Of a stretch of 64,000 bases of DNA, positions 27,548-36,296 are shown piece by piece; the first letter of the stretch is position 1, and each line of letters starts with the position of its first letter. The stretch comes from Faecalimonas sp963557735. Lineage in GTDB: Bacteria; Bacillota; Clostridia; Lachnospirales; Lachnospiraceae. The translations under genes and the position numbers were made by a program. The notes below the pieces were generated by a model. It worked only from the letters and a program-made list of their open reading frames with translations. It did not search any database and was not told where the DNA came from. The stretch spans positions 1-64,000 of the forward strand of contig CAUWEA010000003.1 of NCBI GenBank assembly GCA_963557735.1, given 5' to 3'.

Positions 27548-29506
27548 CTACTTTCTTTTGTTTAAAAATTCACTCGGAAGTTTTGACCGTGTATCTGAAA
27601 AATCTTTCATCAGTTCACTTGCAATCTTCCGGTCCCTTTCTATATCTTCCTGACGGATATGATAAGTCGGAACAATCTTATGGACAATTTCTTTCATTCC
27701 CTCTTCTTCCGCATAGGCTGCACGGTACAACTCTTCCAGATCCTTTAAAAACTGCTGTTCATCAAAGTCGATCGGCTTTCCTATATGGATTAATTTATTT
27801 TCTGTACTCTGCAGACCTTCCTCATCCATGAGTATCTCCTCGTAAAGCTTTTCTCCCGGTCTCAATCCGGTAAACTTTATATCAATATCCTCCCCCAGTG
27901 TATATCCCGACAACCGTATCAGATTTTTTGCAAGATCCAGTATTTTAACCGGTTCTCCCATATCCAGAACAAAAATCTCCCCACCTTTTGCACTGGCGCC
28001 TGCCTGAAGCACAAGAGAAACTGCCTCCGGTATTGTCATAAAATATCTGATAATGTCCGGATGCGTGATAGTCACAGGTCCTCCTGCTGCAATTTGTTTC
28101 TTAAAAAGTGGAATAACACTTCCATTACTTCCAAGCACATTTCCAAAACGTACCGCCACATATTCTGTTTTACTATGGTGACTGAATGTCTGTATGATCA
28201 TCTCACACATACGTTTGGAAGCCCCCATAATATTCGTTGGATTTACTGCTTTATCTGTCGAAATAAGTACAAACTTTTCTGCCCCATACATATCCGCTGC
28301 CAGCGCAGTCTTATAAGTTCCAAAAACATTGTTCTTAATTGCCTCATTTGGACTGTCTTCCATAAGTGGTACATGTTTATGCGCCGCTGCATGGTATACA
28401 ATATCAGGTCTATATTTTGCAAATACACTGTTAAGCTTTCTGCTGTTACGGACAGATCCAATTAATACGACTAAATCTAAATCAGGATATTTCTGTTTCA
28501 ATTCCTGCTGAATATCATAGGCATTATTCTCATAAATATCAAATATAATTAACCGTTTTACCCCGTTGGCTGCAATCTGACGGCAGAGTTCACTTCCTAT
28601 ACTGCCTCCACCACCCGTCACAAGAACAACTTTATTGCATACATATCTTCCTATTACCTCTGTTTTAGTCTTTATCGGCTCTCTTCCAAGCAGATCTTCA
28701 ATCTCAACATTTCTCAGTTTCTGGACGCTTACCTCCCCTTTTACAAGCTGGTATACTCCCGGAAGTATCTTCAGTTCTGCTGATGTCTGCTTGCAAATCT
28801 CTAAAATCGCCTGTATATCTTTCTTTCTGGCGCTTGGTATTGCAATAATAATCTCATCGATTTTATAGCGCACTGCATTTTCCAGAATTTTATTTCTGCC
28901 TCCCACAACCCTGACACCATGGATATAGGTACCATGTTTTTTCGGATCATCATCTATTACGCAACAGATCTTTGCATCAAGTTCCTGACTTAGTTCCAAC
29001 TCTTTCATCACAATGTCACAGGCTTCGCCTGCCCCGATGATCATTGTATGCCGCATATGTTCTCCATGAACGTTTCTGCGATAAACCATTCTCGTAAATC
29101 TGTATGCAAACCTGGTAATGCAGGTAAACAAAAACAAAGCAACAAAATAGATAACAAAATAACTTCTGTAAATTGGCTGGTACATCAGAAAATACGCAAG
29201 CATATTGAAAATAAGAGACCAGGAACAAGCTTCCAGAATATAAATAAGTTCTTTCACACTGGCAAATCTCCACAGACTGCTGTACAGTCTGAAAACGGAA
29301 AATATAGCCAGAGTTACAACTGTATTTAAAATAACCATATGCTCCACGGAGGTTGCATACTCCACGGGTATCTCCTCCGGTGTAAACCGGATGACCAGCG
29401 CTGCCGCTGAAGCTAAATTAATAAAAATTATATCGAGAAGAACCAGCGCTATTTTATAGACAACCGCCAGATCCCATCCTTTTATTATCTTTATCATTTT
29501 TTTCAT
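27548..29506 (-). CDS. Membrane UDP-N-acetylglucosamine 4,6-dehydratase family protein (PglF/WbpM/CapD type)
   Basis: A 652-residue protein with four N-terminal membrane helices (about 15-135), a CoA-binding-like Rossmann domain (IIGAGEA near 157) and a C-terminal SDR domain with GGGGSIGSE at 298-306. The active-site block has ISTDKAVNPTNIMGASKR, with Met in place of the usual SDR Tyr, as in WbpM/PglF. The reaction is UDP-GlcNAc to the 4-keto-6-deoxy sugar. ATG at 29506 is preferred; a TTG at 29518 lies inside the ribosome-binding stretch. It heads the three-gene initiation module behind the LCP gene. Confidence 0.92.
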   Translation of the reverse strand: MKKMIKIIKGWDLAVVYKIALVLLDIIFINLASAAALVIRFTPEEIPVEYATSVEHMVILNTVVTLAIFSVFRLYSSLWRFASVKELIYILEACSWSLIFNMLAYFLMYQPIYRSYFVIYFVALFLFTCITRFAYRFTRMVYRRNVHGEHMRHTMIIGAGEACDIVMKELELSQELDAKICCVIDDDPKKHGTYIHGVRVVGGRNKILENAVRYKIDEIIIAIPSARKKDIQAILEICKQTSAELKILPGVYQLVKGEVSVQKLRNVEIEDLLGREPIKTKTEVIGRYVCNKVVLVTGGGGSIGSELCRQIAANGVKRLIIFDIYENNAYDIQQELKQKYPDLDLVVLIGSVRNSRKLNSVFAKYRPDIVYHAAAHKHVPLMEDSPNEAIKNNVFGTYKTALAADMYGAEKFVLISTDKAVNPTNIMGASKRMCEMIIQTFSHHSKTEYVAVRFGNVLGSNGSVIPLFKKQIAAGGPVTITHPDIIRYFMTIPEAVSLVLQAGASAKGGEIFVLDMGEPVKILDLAKNLIRLSGYTLGEDIDIKFTGLRPGEKLYEEILMDEEGLQSTENKLIHIGKPIDFDEQQFLKDLEELYRAAYAEEEGMKEIVHKIVPTYHIRQEDIERDRKIASELMKDFSDTRSKLPSEFLNKRK

Positions 29507-29529
29507 TGCTATTTCCAACCTTATCTTTA

Positions 29530-31221
29530 CTATTGTGCTATATCTGATCCTTCCAGCGTCTGTCCATTTTCAACTGCATCCATCATTCGCATGATTGAGT
29601 CAACAACTGTCTGATCCGGCTGCATTACATACAGAGGCTCTCCACCATACGAAAAGCAATACTGCTCATCTCCGGTTCCCGTGGCTGCCATTGAGTAAAT
29701 ATTCCATGCTGTTCCTTCGTTGAGCTGATTTTTTACAAGCTCCTGTATCTGGTCCTGCGACATATTTGTTTCTACATTACCACTGACACTGTTTATAATT
29801 CCATTTGCATTCATCAGCATCGCCGGAGAAATCATCTTTTTAATAATTCCCGTAATTACCGCCTGCTGATTCTTTCCTCTCTGATTATCTCCGCCTGGTA
29901 CATTTTGTCTTTCTCTTGAAAAAGCAAGCGCCTCTTCTCCATTAAAATGGTTCATTCCCTGAACTACATTTATAACTACACCTGAATCCGGACTTGTTGT
30001 AAACTCTATATCCGATTCCACGTCGATTCCTCCAAGCTGGTCTACAATCTCGACAAGAGATGTAAAATTCACTCTTGCATAAAACTGTATTTCTGTATCA
30101 TACAACTGCGACAAAGTCTGCATGGAGGCATCTACACCGTAGATTCCCGCATGTGTAAGTTTATCTTTCTGTCCCACGCTGATTCCTGGTATTTCCACAT
30201 AATAATCACGCGGAGTCGTTGTCAGAAGAATCTGATGTGTTTCCGGGTTTACTGTCGCAATAATATTCACATCACTCCTGCTGTTTGTTTCAATCGGTCC
30301 ATACACATCTATTCCGCTGATAAATACACTGAATGTATCCTTTTTAACTTCTACCTTCGAAGCAGTATCATCCAGTTCTTTTTTGATTCTGTGCTGATAG
30401 ATCACCTTAACATTATCAGAATAATTTTCAAAAGTTTCCTCTAAAATCCCGGTATAACCTTCATTATAAATGATTGCCTGAATTGATCCATTGTGAAGAG
30501 CTTCTGCCTGTTCGCTTAAATTTGCAAATTCAACTGTCTGTATCTCTGTGCCAAGCTTCTCATTGATATCAGAGACAGCGGCTCTGACATCTTCCCCACC
30601 CATAGCATACTGAACTCCGAAAGTATAGGATGCCGCATCATCAATTTTCTCCGCACTATCATCTTCAAGCACTGCAACTACCATGTTATCAACTTTATAA
30701 GATCCGCCTGTAATTTTTCCTAAAGCACCATTTGCCTTTCCCACATAGTAAGTAGCAAAAAGCAATAAGAGCATCACAAAGAAACTAAGTCCCTTCCCCC
30801 ATGTTCTGTTTCCCCGTTTATTCAATTGGGAAACAAAAACTACAACAAAAAGCAGCAAAAGTACAACTGCAATGATTCCCATATACTTCGCAGGAAGCAG
30901 GTTCAGAATCATCAGCATGATCATGAACACAACTGATATCAGCCCCTGAAGACCTGCCAGAATCAGCCCAAACATATCTTTCTTCGGAGCAGCTTTTTTC
31001 TTTTTCCTTACCGGCCTGTCATTTCTTTGTGCATTACCTGTTCTCCGGCTTTCCCCTGCTCTTGATTTTGCAGGATTATCATACGAATCTCTTCTGGCGC
31101 TGTGAGAATTTGCTCTGTTTTTTCCGCCTGCTCTCGGAGGCGCCTTTCTCTGACCGGATTTCTCCTGCTGTCTTCTCTGTCTGTTTCTTCTCTCTTCTGG
31201 TGTCATTTCTCTTTTATCCAT
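29530..31221 (-). CDS. LytR-CpsA-Psr (LCP) family glycopolymer-wall ligase
   Basis: A 563-residue protein: a very basic, Arg-rich cytosolic N-terminus (residues 1-80), about three hydrophobic segments (about 85-155), then an extracellular region. A ~110-residue accessory part precedes the LCP domain (SGIDVYGPIETNSRSDVNI, TTPRDYYVEIPG, GKNQQAVITGI). LCP proteins move glycopolymers from undecaprenyl phosphate onto peptidoglycan. It is the first gene after a consensus promoter and probably the end-step enzyme for the locus it heads. A second LCP gene lies at 34876-36033. Confidence 0.92.
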   Translation of the reverse strand: MDKREMTPEERRNRQRRQQEKSGQRKAPPRAGGKNRANSHSARRDSYDNPAKSRAGESRRTGNAQRNDRPVRKKKKAAPKKDMFGLILAGLQGLISVVFMIMLMILNLLPAKYMGIIAVVLLLLFVVVFVSQLNKRGNRTWGKGLSFFVMLLLLFATYYVGKANGALGKITGGSYKVDNMVVAVLEDDSAEKIDDAASYTFGVQYAMGGEDVRAAVSDINEKLGTEIQTVEFANLSEQAEALHNGSIQAIIYNEGYTGILEETFENYSDNVKVIYQHRIKKELDDTASKVEVKKDTFSVFISGIDVYGPIETNSRSDVNIIATVNPETHQILLTTTPRDYYVEIPGISVGQKDKLTHAGIYGVDASMQTLSQLYDTEIQFYARVNFTSLVEIVDQLGGIDVESDIEFTTSPDSGVVINVVQGMNHFNGEEALAFSRERQNVPGGDNQRGKNQQAVITGIIKKMISPAMLMNANGIINSVSGNVETNMSQDQIQELVKNQLNEGTAWNIYSMAATGTGDEQYCFSYGGEPLYVMQPDQTVVDSIMRMMDAVENGQTLEGSDIAQ

Positions 31222-31272
31222 AATTTTCTTACCACCTATACTTATACTTAATAGACATTTTAATCATGAATA

Positions 31273-31301
31273 AATATAGCATACCTATATTAATTTTGCA
31301 A
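31273..31301 (-). promoter_or_regulatory. SigA promoter of the polysaccharide operon
   Basis: Minus-strand TTGCAA (31296-31301), 17-nt spacer, TATATT (31273-31278) with an extended TG before it. The ATG of the LCP gene lies about 50 nt downstream behind AGGTGG. No gap beyond about 90 nt and no strong terminator was seen until 12.7 kb, so this may drive a very long transcript. Confidence 0.7.
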
Positions 31302-31346
31302 ATGTGTCATCCAGAAGAAAACGAAATCATCCATATTAAAAAATTA

Positions 31347-33155
31347 CTATAATATTTCCATCTGAATAAGTTTATCTTTTCCCAGATATACGCCTAAAAG
31401 CAGCCAGAATAATGGCGCTCCTGCCACGCAACTGTTATTTACGATCCCCACAAGTAAATATCCCAGAATTCCCCAGAAAATAAAATTTTTCCAGCAACCC
31501 CCTTGTTGTTTTCTTTCCTGATACCCCTTCCTGAATACACATGCAAACACATAAAGCAGACAAATGAGCGAAAAAATCCCGCTATTTACTGCAACCTGCA
31601 GATACCAGCTGTGCGCCTGCTCAATACAGTAATCTGCGCTCCCATGAATATTCAGCATTCCGGCTACTTCTGACTGTGGATAAACAAACGGGAAACTTCC
31701 AATACCTTTTCCCAAAATAAAAACCTCTTTCAGAACCGGAAGACATGACAGCCAGATATATCCCCTTCCGGTAAATACCGATCCGATTTTCTCCCCGATA
31801 TCGATTTTCGGCTGCGGAATTTCATTCAGCAACGACCCTTTAAAATCAATATAATAGAGATTGTTTTCAACTACATAAAATTCTACTGGATCCTCATATC
31901 CAAAATCAAAAGAAATGGTACGGTCTACTATAGAGAATTTTACTTCGGAAAACTCATTTCTCAGTTGCCAGCCTTCCTCTGCCCTCTCTGTTTTGACCTC
32001 TCTCCCTTTCCCATCTTCTATTTTGACATTCTCTATTCCTAAATCGTCTTTATTTTGTCCGACAATTTGTACTGTAAACGTTTCTTTTTCCCCTTCGACT
32101 TCTAACTTCCCCTGATCAAGCTGTATTTTCTTTACAGTAAAGACAGTATCTTCTTTTGTATACTGTGGATTTCCCACCGAATCTTTTATCTTCTTCCATA
32201 TGCCGTCCTCATTTTGGTCAGAAGTCAGTTGCACCGCCACAAGCAGAACGATTGTCACTGCTGCAATGACTGCCGCGGATCGTATTCCTTTTCTCCATCC
32301 TTCTCTTCTGCTCCAGAATAACACTTCCAGGACACTTACAATGACTGCACTATATAATGCTCCTGAAGATCCTGACATAAAAATACAAAAAAGAAGACCC
32401 CCGGTCAACAGCATATCAAAAATCTGTCTCTTTCTATTTTTCTCCCACAAAGCTGTTCCCAGAAAAACGGTGAATAAAAGTACACAAAATCCTCCAAAAA
32501 ATCCCGGATTTCCAAAAGTAAGCGCCGCATTTCCGTAGTAGTTTAAATGAACATTCTCTAAAAGATGTTCATACCGGTCTGGTGTGAGAAGCTTTCTGAC
32601 CCACTCAATATTAAAAAAAGGACCCAAGATTATTTCCAGAAAAGTGCCCAGGATCACTAAGACTGACAAGATTTCCATTCCTGCTCTCAGCCACTTCTCT
32701 GTTTTTTCTTTTCTGAATAGTACAAAACCTCCAAAAAACAATACCATATAGCCAAAGATTGCCGCTATTCCCTCATAATCAATACACGATCCCATAAATC
32801 CATATTCTTTATATTCCGAGAAAAACACCGAAAGAATATTGAGAAAGAAATAGCTTGTCACCGCCAGTAGTATTCCTCTGTCCGGTAAATAATATCCCGG
32901 AAATTTTTCATAAAATATATAGTAAAAAACTGCCCCCAGAATCATTCCTGCCAAAAGGAAAAGTGAGAACAAAAATAATACTTTCTCCTTTTGATAATAA
33001 AACATATCTATAACAATTTTTGATTTCTTAGCAAAATACTCCAGCTCCATCCCGCTTGCTTTTTCTACATGAAAGTAAGTGATAAACGGGTATCCGATGC
33101 AAAAAAATATAGTGATCAAAGCCAGAAAGTTATAGTACCGTTTTAGTCCTTTCAT
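31347..33155 (-). CDS. Large O-antigen ligase/polymerase-like membrane protein with extracellular insert
   Basis: A 602-residue multispanning protein of the O-antigen ligase superfamily: YGNAALTFGNPGFFGGF in the middle, a GRGYIWLSCLPVLKE segment and an EQAHSWYLQVAVNSGI segment with the conserved His. A ~150-residue hydrophilic, beta-rich insert (about residues 315-465) sits in the extracytoplasmic loop. ATG at 33155 follows AAGGGG; a TTG further upstream lies across a hairpin and is not used. It may be a second polymerase or a ligase acting on the same polymer. It is transcribed toward the main operon but sits ahead of that operon's promoter. Confidence 0.8.
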   Translation of the reverse strand: MKGLKRYYNFLALITIFFCIGYPFITYFHVEKASGMELEYFAKKSKIVIDMFYYQKEKVLFLFSLFLLAGMILGAVFYYIFYEKFPGYYLPDRGILLAVTSYFFLNILSVFFSEYKEYGFMGSCIDYEGIAAIFGYMVLFFGGFVLFRKEKTEKWLRAGMEILSVLVILGTFLEIILGPFFNIEWVRKLLTPDRYEHLLENVHLNYYGNAALTFGNPGFFGGFCVLLFTVFLGTALWEKNRKRQIFDMLLTGGLLFCIFMSGSSGALYSAVIVSVLEVLFWSRREGWRKGIRSAAVIAAVTIVLLVAVQLTSDQNEDGIWKKIKDSVGNPQYTKEDTVFTVKKIQLDQGKLEVEGEKETFTVQIVGQNKDDLGIENVKIEDGKGREVKTERAEEGWQLRNEFSEVKFSIVDRTISFDFGYEDPVEFYVVENNLYYIDFKGSLLNEIPQPKIDIGEKIGSVFTGRGYIWLSCLPVLKEVFILGKGIGSFPFVYPQSEVAGMLNIHGSADYCIEQAHSWYLQVAVNSGIFSLICLLYVFACVFRKGYQERKQQGGCWKNFIFWGILGYLLVGIVNNSCVAGAPLFWLLLGVYLGKDKLIQMEIL

Positions 33156-33172
33156 CTCTATCCCCTTAGTAC

Positions 33173-33207
33173 AAAGTCCTATTTGCCAAAATGACAAGTA
33201 GGACTTT
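33173..33207 (-). terminator. Hairpin directly upstream of the ligase-like gene (terminator or attenuator)
   Basis: A 13-bp inverted repeat (AAAGTCCTATTTG / CAAGTAGGACTTT, one wobble) with a 9-nt loop. On the minus strand it ends in TTT and sits 5 nt before the AAGGGG ribosome site of the gene at 33155. It could end the LCP-sortase transcript or regulate read-through. The T-tract is short. Confidence 0.55.
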
Positions 33208-33257
33208 GCTTATATACAAATTACACAAAATAATGTAAATCAAACTTTATTTAATTT

Positions 33258-33983
33258 TTAGTTACCTGTCTTCGGTGATGTTTTTACAGTAGTTGTCTTT
33301 ACTACTTTTACACTTGTTTCATCTTTGGCAACTTTATCTGGCTCTAAAGTTCCTACCTGCTGCTCATTTTTATCCAGAACTGCCACTTTACCGTCAGACA
33401 TGATTTTCACAATCGCTACTGGTGAGAGACTGTCAAAGTGTGCATTTACAGTATATCCATATTCTCCTACTGTAACTTTTCCTTCAAGTACTTCCCATGT
33501 ACCGTCTGATTTCTGATGAAGGATATATAATGTATCCCCATCTTTTAAGTCTTCAACACCCTCATTCATGTACTCATATAAGTTCAGGTTTAAATCTACT
33601 CCACCTTCCGGCACTTCTCCGCCTACAAGTTCAAGATCCCCAACTCCGAGAACAACCGCATCCTGGTCTTCTTTTACGTCATAGCCTGCGCTCTCAAGAA
33701 TGTCTTTTACTTTTTCTTCATCCTTTAAAACTTCTTCCACTTCTTTGGAAATCTCACCTTTAGAGAATGCTGTCACTTTATTTCCATCTTTGTCTGTACC
33801 TGTTGCTCCCCAAACTGGTGGAAGTGGTTTCTCTGCCGGCTTCTCTGGTTTTGGATCTTCTGTATTCGGGATTTCCGGGTCAACCGGGCTGGAAGCAAAT
33901 ACTCCCATGCTCATGCTCATGCTCAGAGTTGCTACTGCGATTGCAGCTGCGACTTTTTTCATCTTTTTGTTTACCTTGCTCAT
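33258..33983 (-). CDS. Small secreted protein ending in an SPKTG sortase-like motif
   Basis: A 241-residue protein with a clear signal peptide (KKMKKVAAAIAVATLSMSMSMGVFAS, cleavage near residue 30), a Pro/Glu-rich linker (PEIPNTEDPKPEKPAEKPLPP) and a ~150-residue acidic domain. It ends SPKTGN then stop. SPKTG is the kind of motif recognised by clostridial class B sortases, but the usual hydrophobic segment and basic tail after it are absent. The frame after the stop shows no hidden membrane segment, so this is not a simple nonsense mutation. The sortase gene lies 80 nt upstream. The globular domain is not recognised. RBS GAGAGGAG precedes ATG. Confidence 0.8.
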   Translation of the reverse strand: MSKVNKKMKKVAAAIAVATLSMSMSMGVFASSPVDPEIPNTEDPKPEKPAEKPLPPVWGATGTDKDGNKVTAFSKGEISKEVEEVLKDEEKVKDILESAGYDVKEDQDAVVLGVGDLELVGGEVPEGGVDLNLNLYEYMNEGVEDLKDGDTLYILHQKSDGTWEVLEGKVTVGEYGYTVNAHFDSLSPVAIVKIMSDGKVAVLDKNEQQVGTLEPDKVAKDETSVKVVKTTTVKTSPKTGN

Positions 33984-34022
33984 TTCTTTTTTCTCCTCTC
34001 AGTCTTATTTTGTGTAATTCTA

Positions 34023-34050
34023 TTAAAATATTTCTTTTGAAATACTTTAA
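34023..34050 (-). repeat. AT-rich inverted repeat between sortase and secreted-protein genes
   Basis: Twelve-base arms (TTAAAATATTTC / GAAATACTTTAA, one wobble) around a 4-nt loop. It could be an mRNA-processing or weak termination element; there is no T-run after it and its AT content makes a chance origin plausible. Confidence 0.3.
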
Positions 34051-34063
34051 CCCCAATAAAAGC

Positions 34064-34846
34064 TTACTGTTCCTGCGATACCAAAGTTGCGTTTACAAGC
34101 CATCTTTGTTCTGGATATTCATCAATACATGTAGAAAGCGTCAGTATTTTACTGTCCTGGGTCACCTGCACATCCGGATTTACATTTCCATCCATTGTAC
34201 TTCTGAGTTCATCCAGATATTTTTGGAAATCGTTTTTATCATCAAAATTATAGCTGCCTAAAATGTAACGGTCATCAAATGCAACCGCGGCAAAAATCTG
34301 ATATTTCAGAGTTTTATCCGGCAGATAAACATATATGTATGGATTGCTGTCAAAAAATGCCTTATCTGTATAATTCCTTAACTGCGAGAACATTGTCCCC
34401 TCTTTCATATTATGACCATATACAACTGTAACCGGATCTGTGAAAGCTGTAGAATTATATCTTTCTGTATAAATAGATCCCGGATATCCGGCCTTCCCGT
34501 CAATTGTCGTATTCAGATAATAATCATCTGCCTCTGTTGCGCTTTGTAAAATCGGATAATCAACATTTGTACCCGGAATCTGAATCCACGCATACGCATC
34601 GGCATTCACTTTCTGTAATTCTTCAAAATTTATCTTGCTTTGATAAGGATCTTCCGCTTTCGCCACAATCTCTCCCTGCATGGCATTATAGTCCTTCTCC
34701 GCCTGCTCCGGCTCCGCCTTCTCCTTTTTTTCTTCTACCTGAACTGCCTTATCCTGATTAAAAAAGTACAATGCTCCGGCAGCCGATCCACCGAGAACCA
34801 ACACCGCCACCGCGGCTGCAAGCGCTACTTTCCATGTTTTTTTCAT
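34064..34846 (-). CDS. srtB: Class B sortase
   Basis: A 260-residue membrane transpeptidase: N-terminal anchor (about 7-28), a charged Lys/Glu linker, and the sortase barrel with His145 (VVYGHNM), Cys240 in TLSTC and Arg248 in EQRW. The long region between the His and Cys strands and the N-terminal helix fit class B. Class B sortases attach proteins bearing NPxTx or, in clostridia, SPxTG-like motifs to the wall. Two candidate substrates flank it: the SPKTG protein just downstream and the VKTGD protein upstream at 36352-39330. It follows the LCP gene by 29 nt. Confidence 0.92.
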   Translation of the reverse strand: MKKTWKVALAAAVAVLVLGGSAAGALYFFNQDKAVQVEEKKEKAEPEQAEKDYNAMQGEIVAKAEDPYQSKINFEELQKVNADAYAWIQIPGTNVDYPILQSATEADDYYLNTTIDGKAGYPGSIYTERYNSTAFTDPVTVVYGHNMKEGTMFSQLRNYTDKAFFDSNPYIYVYLPDKTLKYQIFAAVAFDDRYILGSYNFDDKNDFQKYLDELRSTMDGNVNPDVQVTQDSKILTLSTCIDEYPEQRWLVNATLVSQEQ

Positions 34847-34875
34847 ACTCTATACCATCCTCTCCGCCACTTTTA

Positions 34876-36033
34876 TCACTGCCCTTTTGGAACTTCTTTA
34901 TAAAAATTCTGAACGATCAGCTGTTTTAATGCTTCGGCCTGCACATGATATTCCTCATGTTCTCCTCCTGTTACTACATCTCCGGGTACCATACTGATAT
35001 TTTCTGCTGAAATAGTCACATCCAGAAGTTCCGATGCCAGATAAGTTATATCCTCAACATTCAAATCTGTACACATATTTGCAGCAAGCTGCTGATACAT
35101 TGTAACCGGAAGACTCATATCCTTCTTCACAGCTTCTTTCCCCTGGTCTATATAGGCTGTGATATACTGCTTCTGGCGTTCCAGCCTTCCCATACTACTT
35201 TCGGGAACAGTCTCATCTCTCTGCCTTACATAGTCAAGCGCACTCTGCCCCTGCAAATGCAGCTGCTCTCCTTGATAGAAAGCTCCTTCTCCCCATTCTA
35301 CTGTCTCCAGCGCAGTCAGATCTACTCCCCCAATTGCGTCATTCAGTAACGGAAGCGCCTGGAAATTAATTGAGCAATATCTTTGGATCGGTAATCCATA
35401 CAACAGATTGGAGACCGATTCTTTCGTCAGCTCACAACTTTCCTTTGCACTTCTCCCATATGCATACTGAAGTGTGATCTGCTTATTCTCCGTTCCGACA
35501 AATCCACCCGCTGTATTCAATACCTTCACCGGGACGATCGTCTCCCTCGGTACTGCCATAATTTTTAAACTATTTTCTTCCACATTTACACTCACAAGCA
35601 GGATAGCATCGGATAACCCTTCACTGCCGGTTGCTCTTTTTTCTTCAATAGGAAGATCTTTGTCAATCCCCAGACATAAAATATTAATGATATCCGAATT
35701 ATACTGATATTCTTTTCCATTATAGGTAATATAAAGTCCTTCTCTTTTTTCACTGCCCTCCCCGGAATCCTTTCCTTTTTCAGGAACTTCCGTCTTCAGA
35801 TTCTTTTCCCCCTGGGCACGTAAATAAAAAAAGGCTCCTGCAGTACCTATACAAGCCAAACACAGAATGCCTAAAATGATTAAACAAATTTTTATGATAA
35901 GTTTTTTTCTGTCTTTTTTATTTCCTGATGTCTTCTCCCCATGCTGTCCGTTTTTTTCTTTTCCTCTGTGTTTTTTACAATACTTTGAATACTGTTTTAC
36001 ATCGTTTCCATTTTCGTCGTCTATAATTTTCAT
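34876..36033 (-). CDS. LytR-CpsA-Psr (LCP) family protein
   Basis: A 385-residue protein with a Lys-rich cytosolic N-terminus (1-45), one membrane helix (about 46-70) and an extracellular LCP domain: CLGIDKD, SDAILLVSVN, MAVPRETIVPV, GRLERQKQYITAYI. It is smaller than the LCP protein at 29530. Probably transfers a glycopolymer to peptidoglycan, though the substrate is unknown. The ATG at 36033 is fixed by an in-frame TGA just upstream; the nearest AGAAGGAAG is ~18 nt away, a poor ribosome site. It heads an LCP-sortase-secreted protein set. Confidence 0.9.
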   Translation of the reverse strand: MKIIDDENGNDVKQYSKYCKKHRGKEKNGQHGEKTSGNKKDRKKLIIKICLIILGILCLACIGTAGAFFYLRAQGEKNLKTEVPEKGKDSGEGSEKREGLYITYNGKEYQYNSDIINILCLGIDKDLPIEEKRATGSEGLSDAILLVSVNVEENSLKIMAVPRETIVPVKVLNTAGGFVGTENKQITLQYAYGRSAKESCELTKESVSNLLYGLPIQRYCSINFQALPLLNDAIGGVDLTALETVEWGEGAFYQGEQLHLQGQSALDYVRQRDETVPESSMGRLERQKQYITAYIDQGKEAVKKDMSLPVTMYQQLAANMCTDLNVEDITYLASELLDVTISAENISMVPGDVVTGGEHEEYHVQAEALKQLIVQNFYKEVPKGQ

Positions 36034-36105
36034 AATATATGCTATAATTCACTTCCTTCTGGAATCATCCTTCATATATCTTTTTGATTCTTCATGTACT
36101 ATTTT

Positions 36106-36133
36106 ATCATACCTTCATCCAAATGCAAGTAAA
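36106..36133 (-). promoter_or_regulatory. Candidate promoter of the LCP-sortase operon
   Basis: Minus-strand TTTACT (36128-36133), 16-nt spacer, TATGAT (36106-36111) followed by AAAAT. It lies about 70 nt ahead of the LCP ATG. The 318-bp gap 36034-36351 holds this promoter, a G10 tract on its upstream side and the terminator of the preceding gene; nothing else was seen there. Confidence 0.5.
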
Positions 36134-36176
36134 ACTATTTATATTGTACGTTCATTTTAGTATTTTCAATCTGCCA

Positions 36177-36186
36177 CCCCCCCCCC
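36177..36186. repeat. C10 homopolymer (G10 on the minus strand) upstream of the LCP promoter
   Basis: Ten consecutive C on the plus strand within otherwise AT-rich DNA, about 45 bp upstream of the candidate -35 box at 36128-36133. G/C tracts of this length are prone to slipped-strand length change. Its location would affect promoter activity rather than coding. Confidence 0.85.
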
Positions 36187-36296
36187 TAAATTTTCTGTCT
36201 TTTTATCATATTATCTGCTTTTTATGTTTTTTATGGATTTTTAATTTTACTTTTCTTTTAGGTAAAAAACAAAACTTACTTTATTTTTTCGATTAT

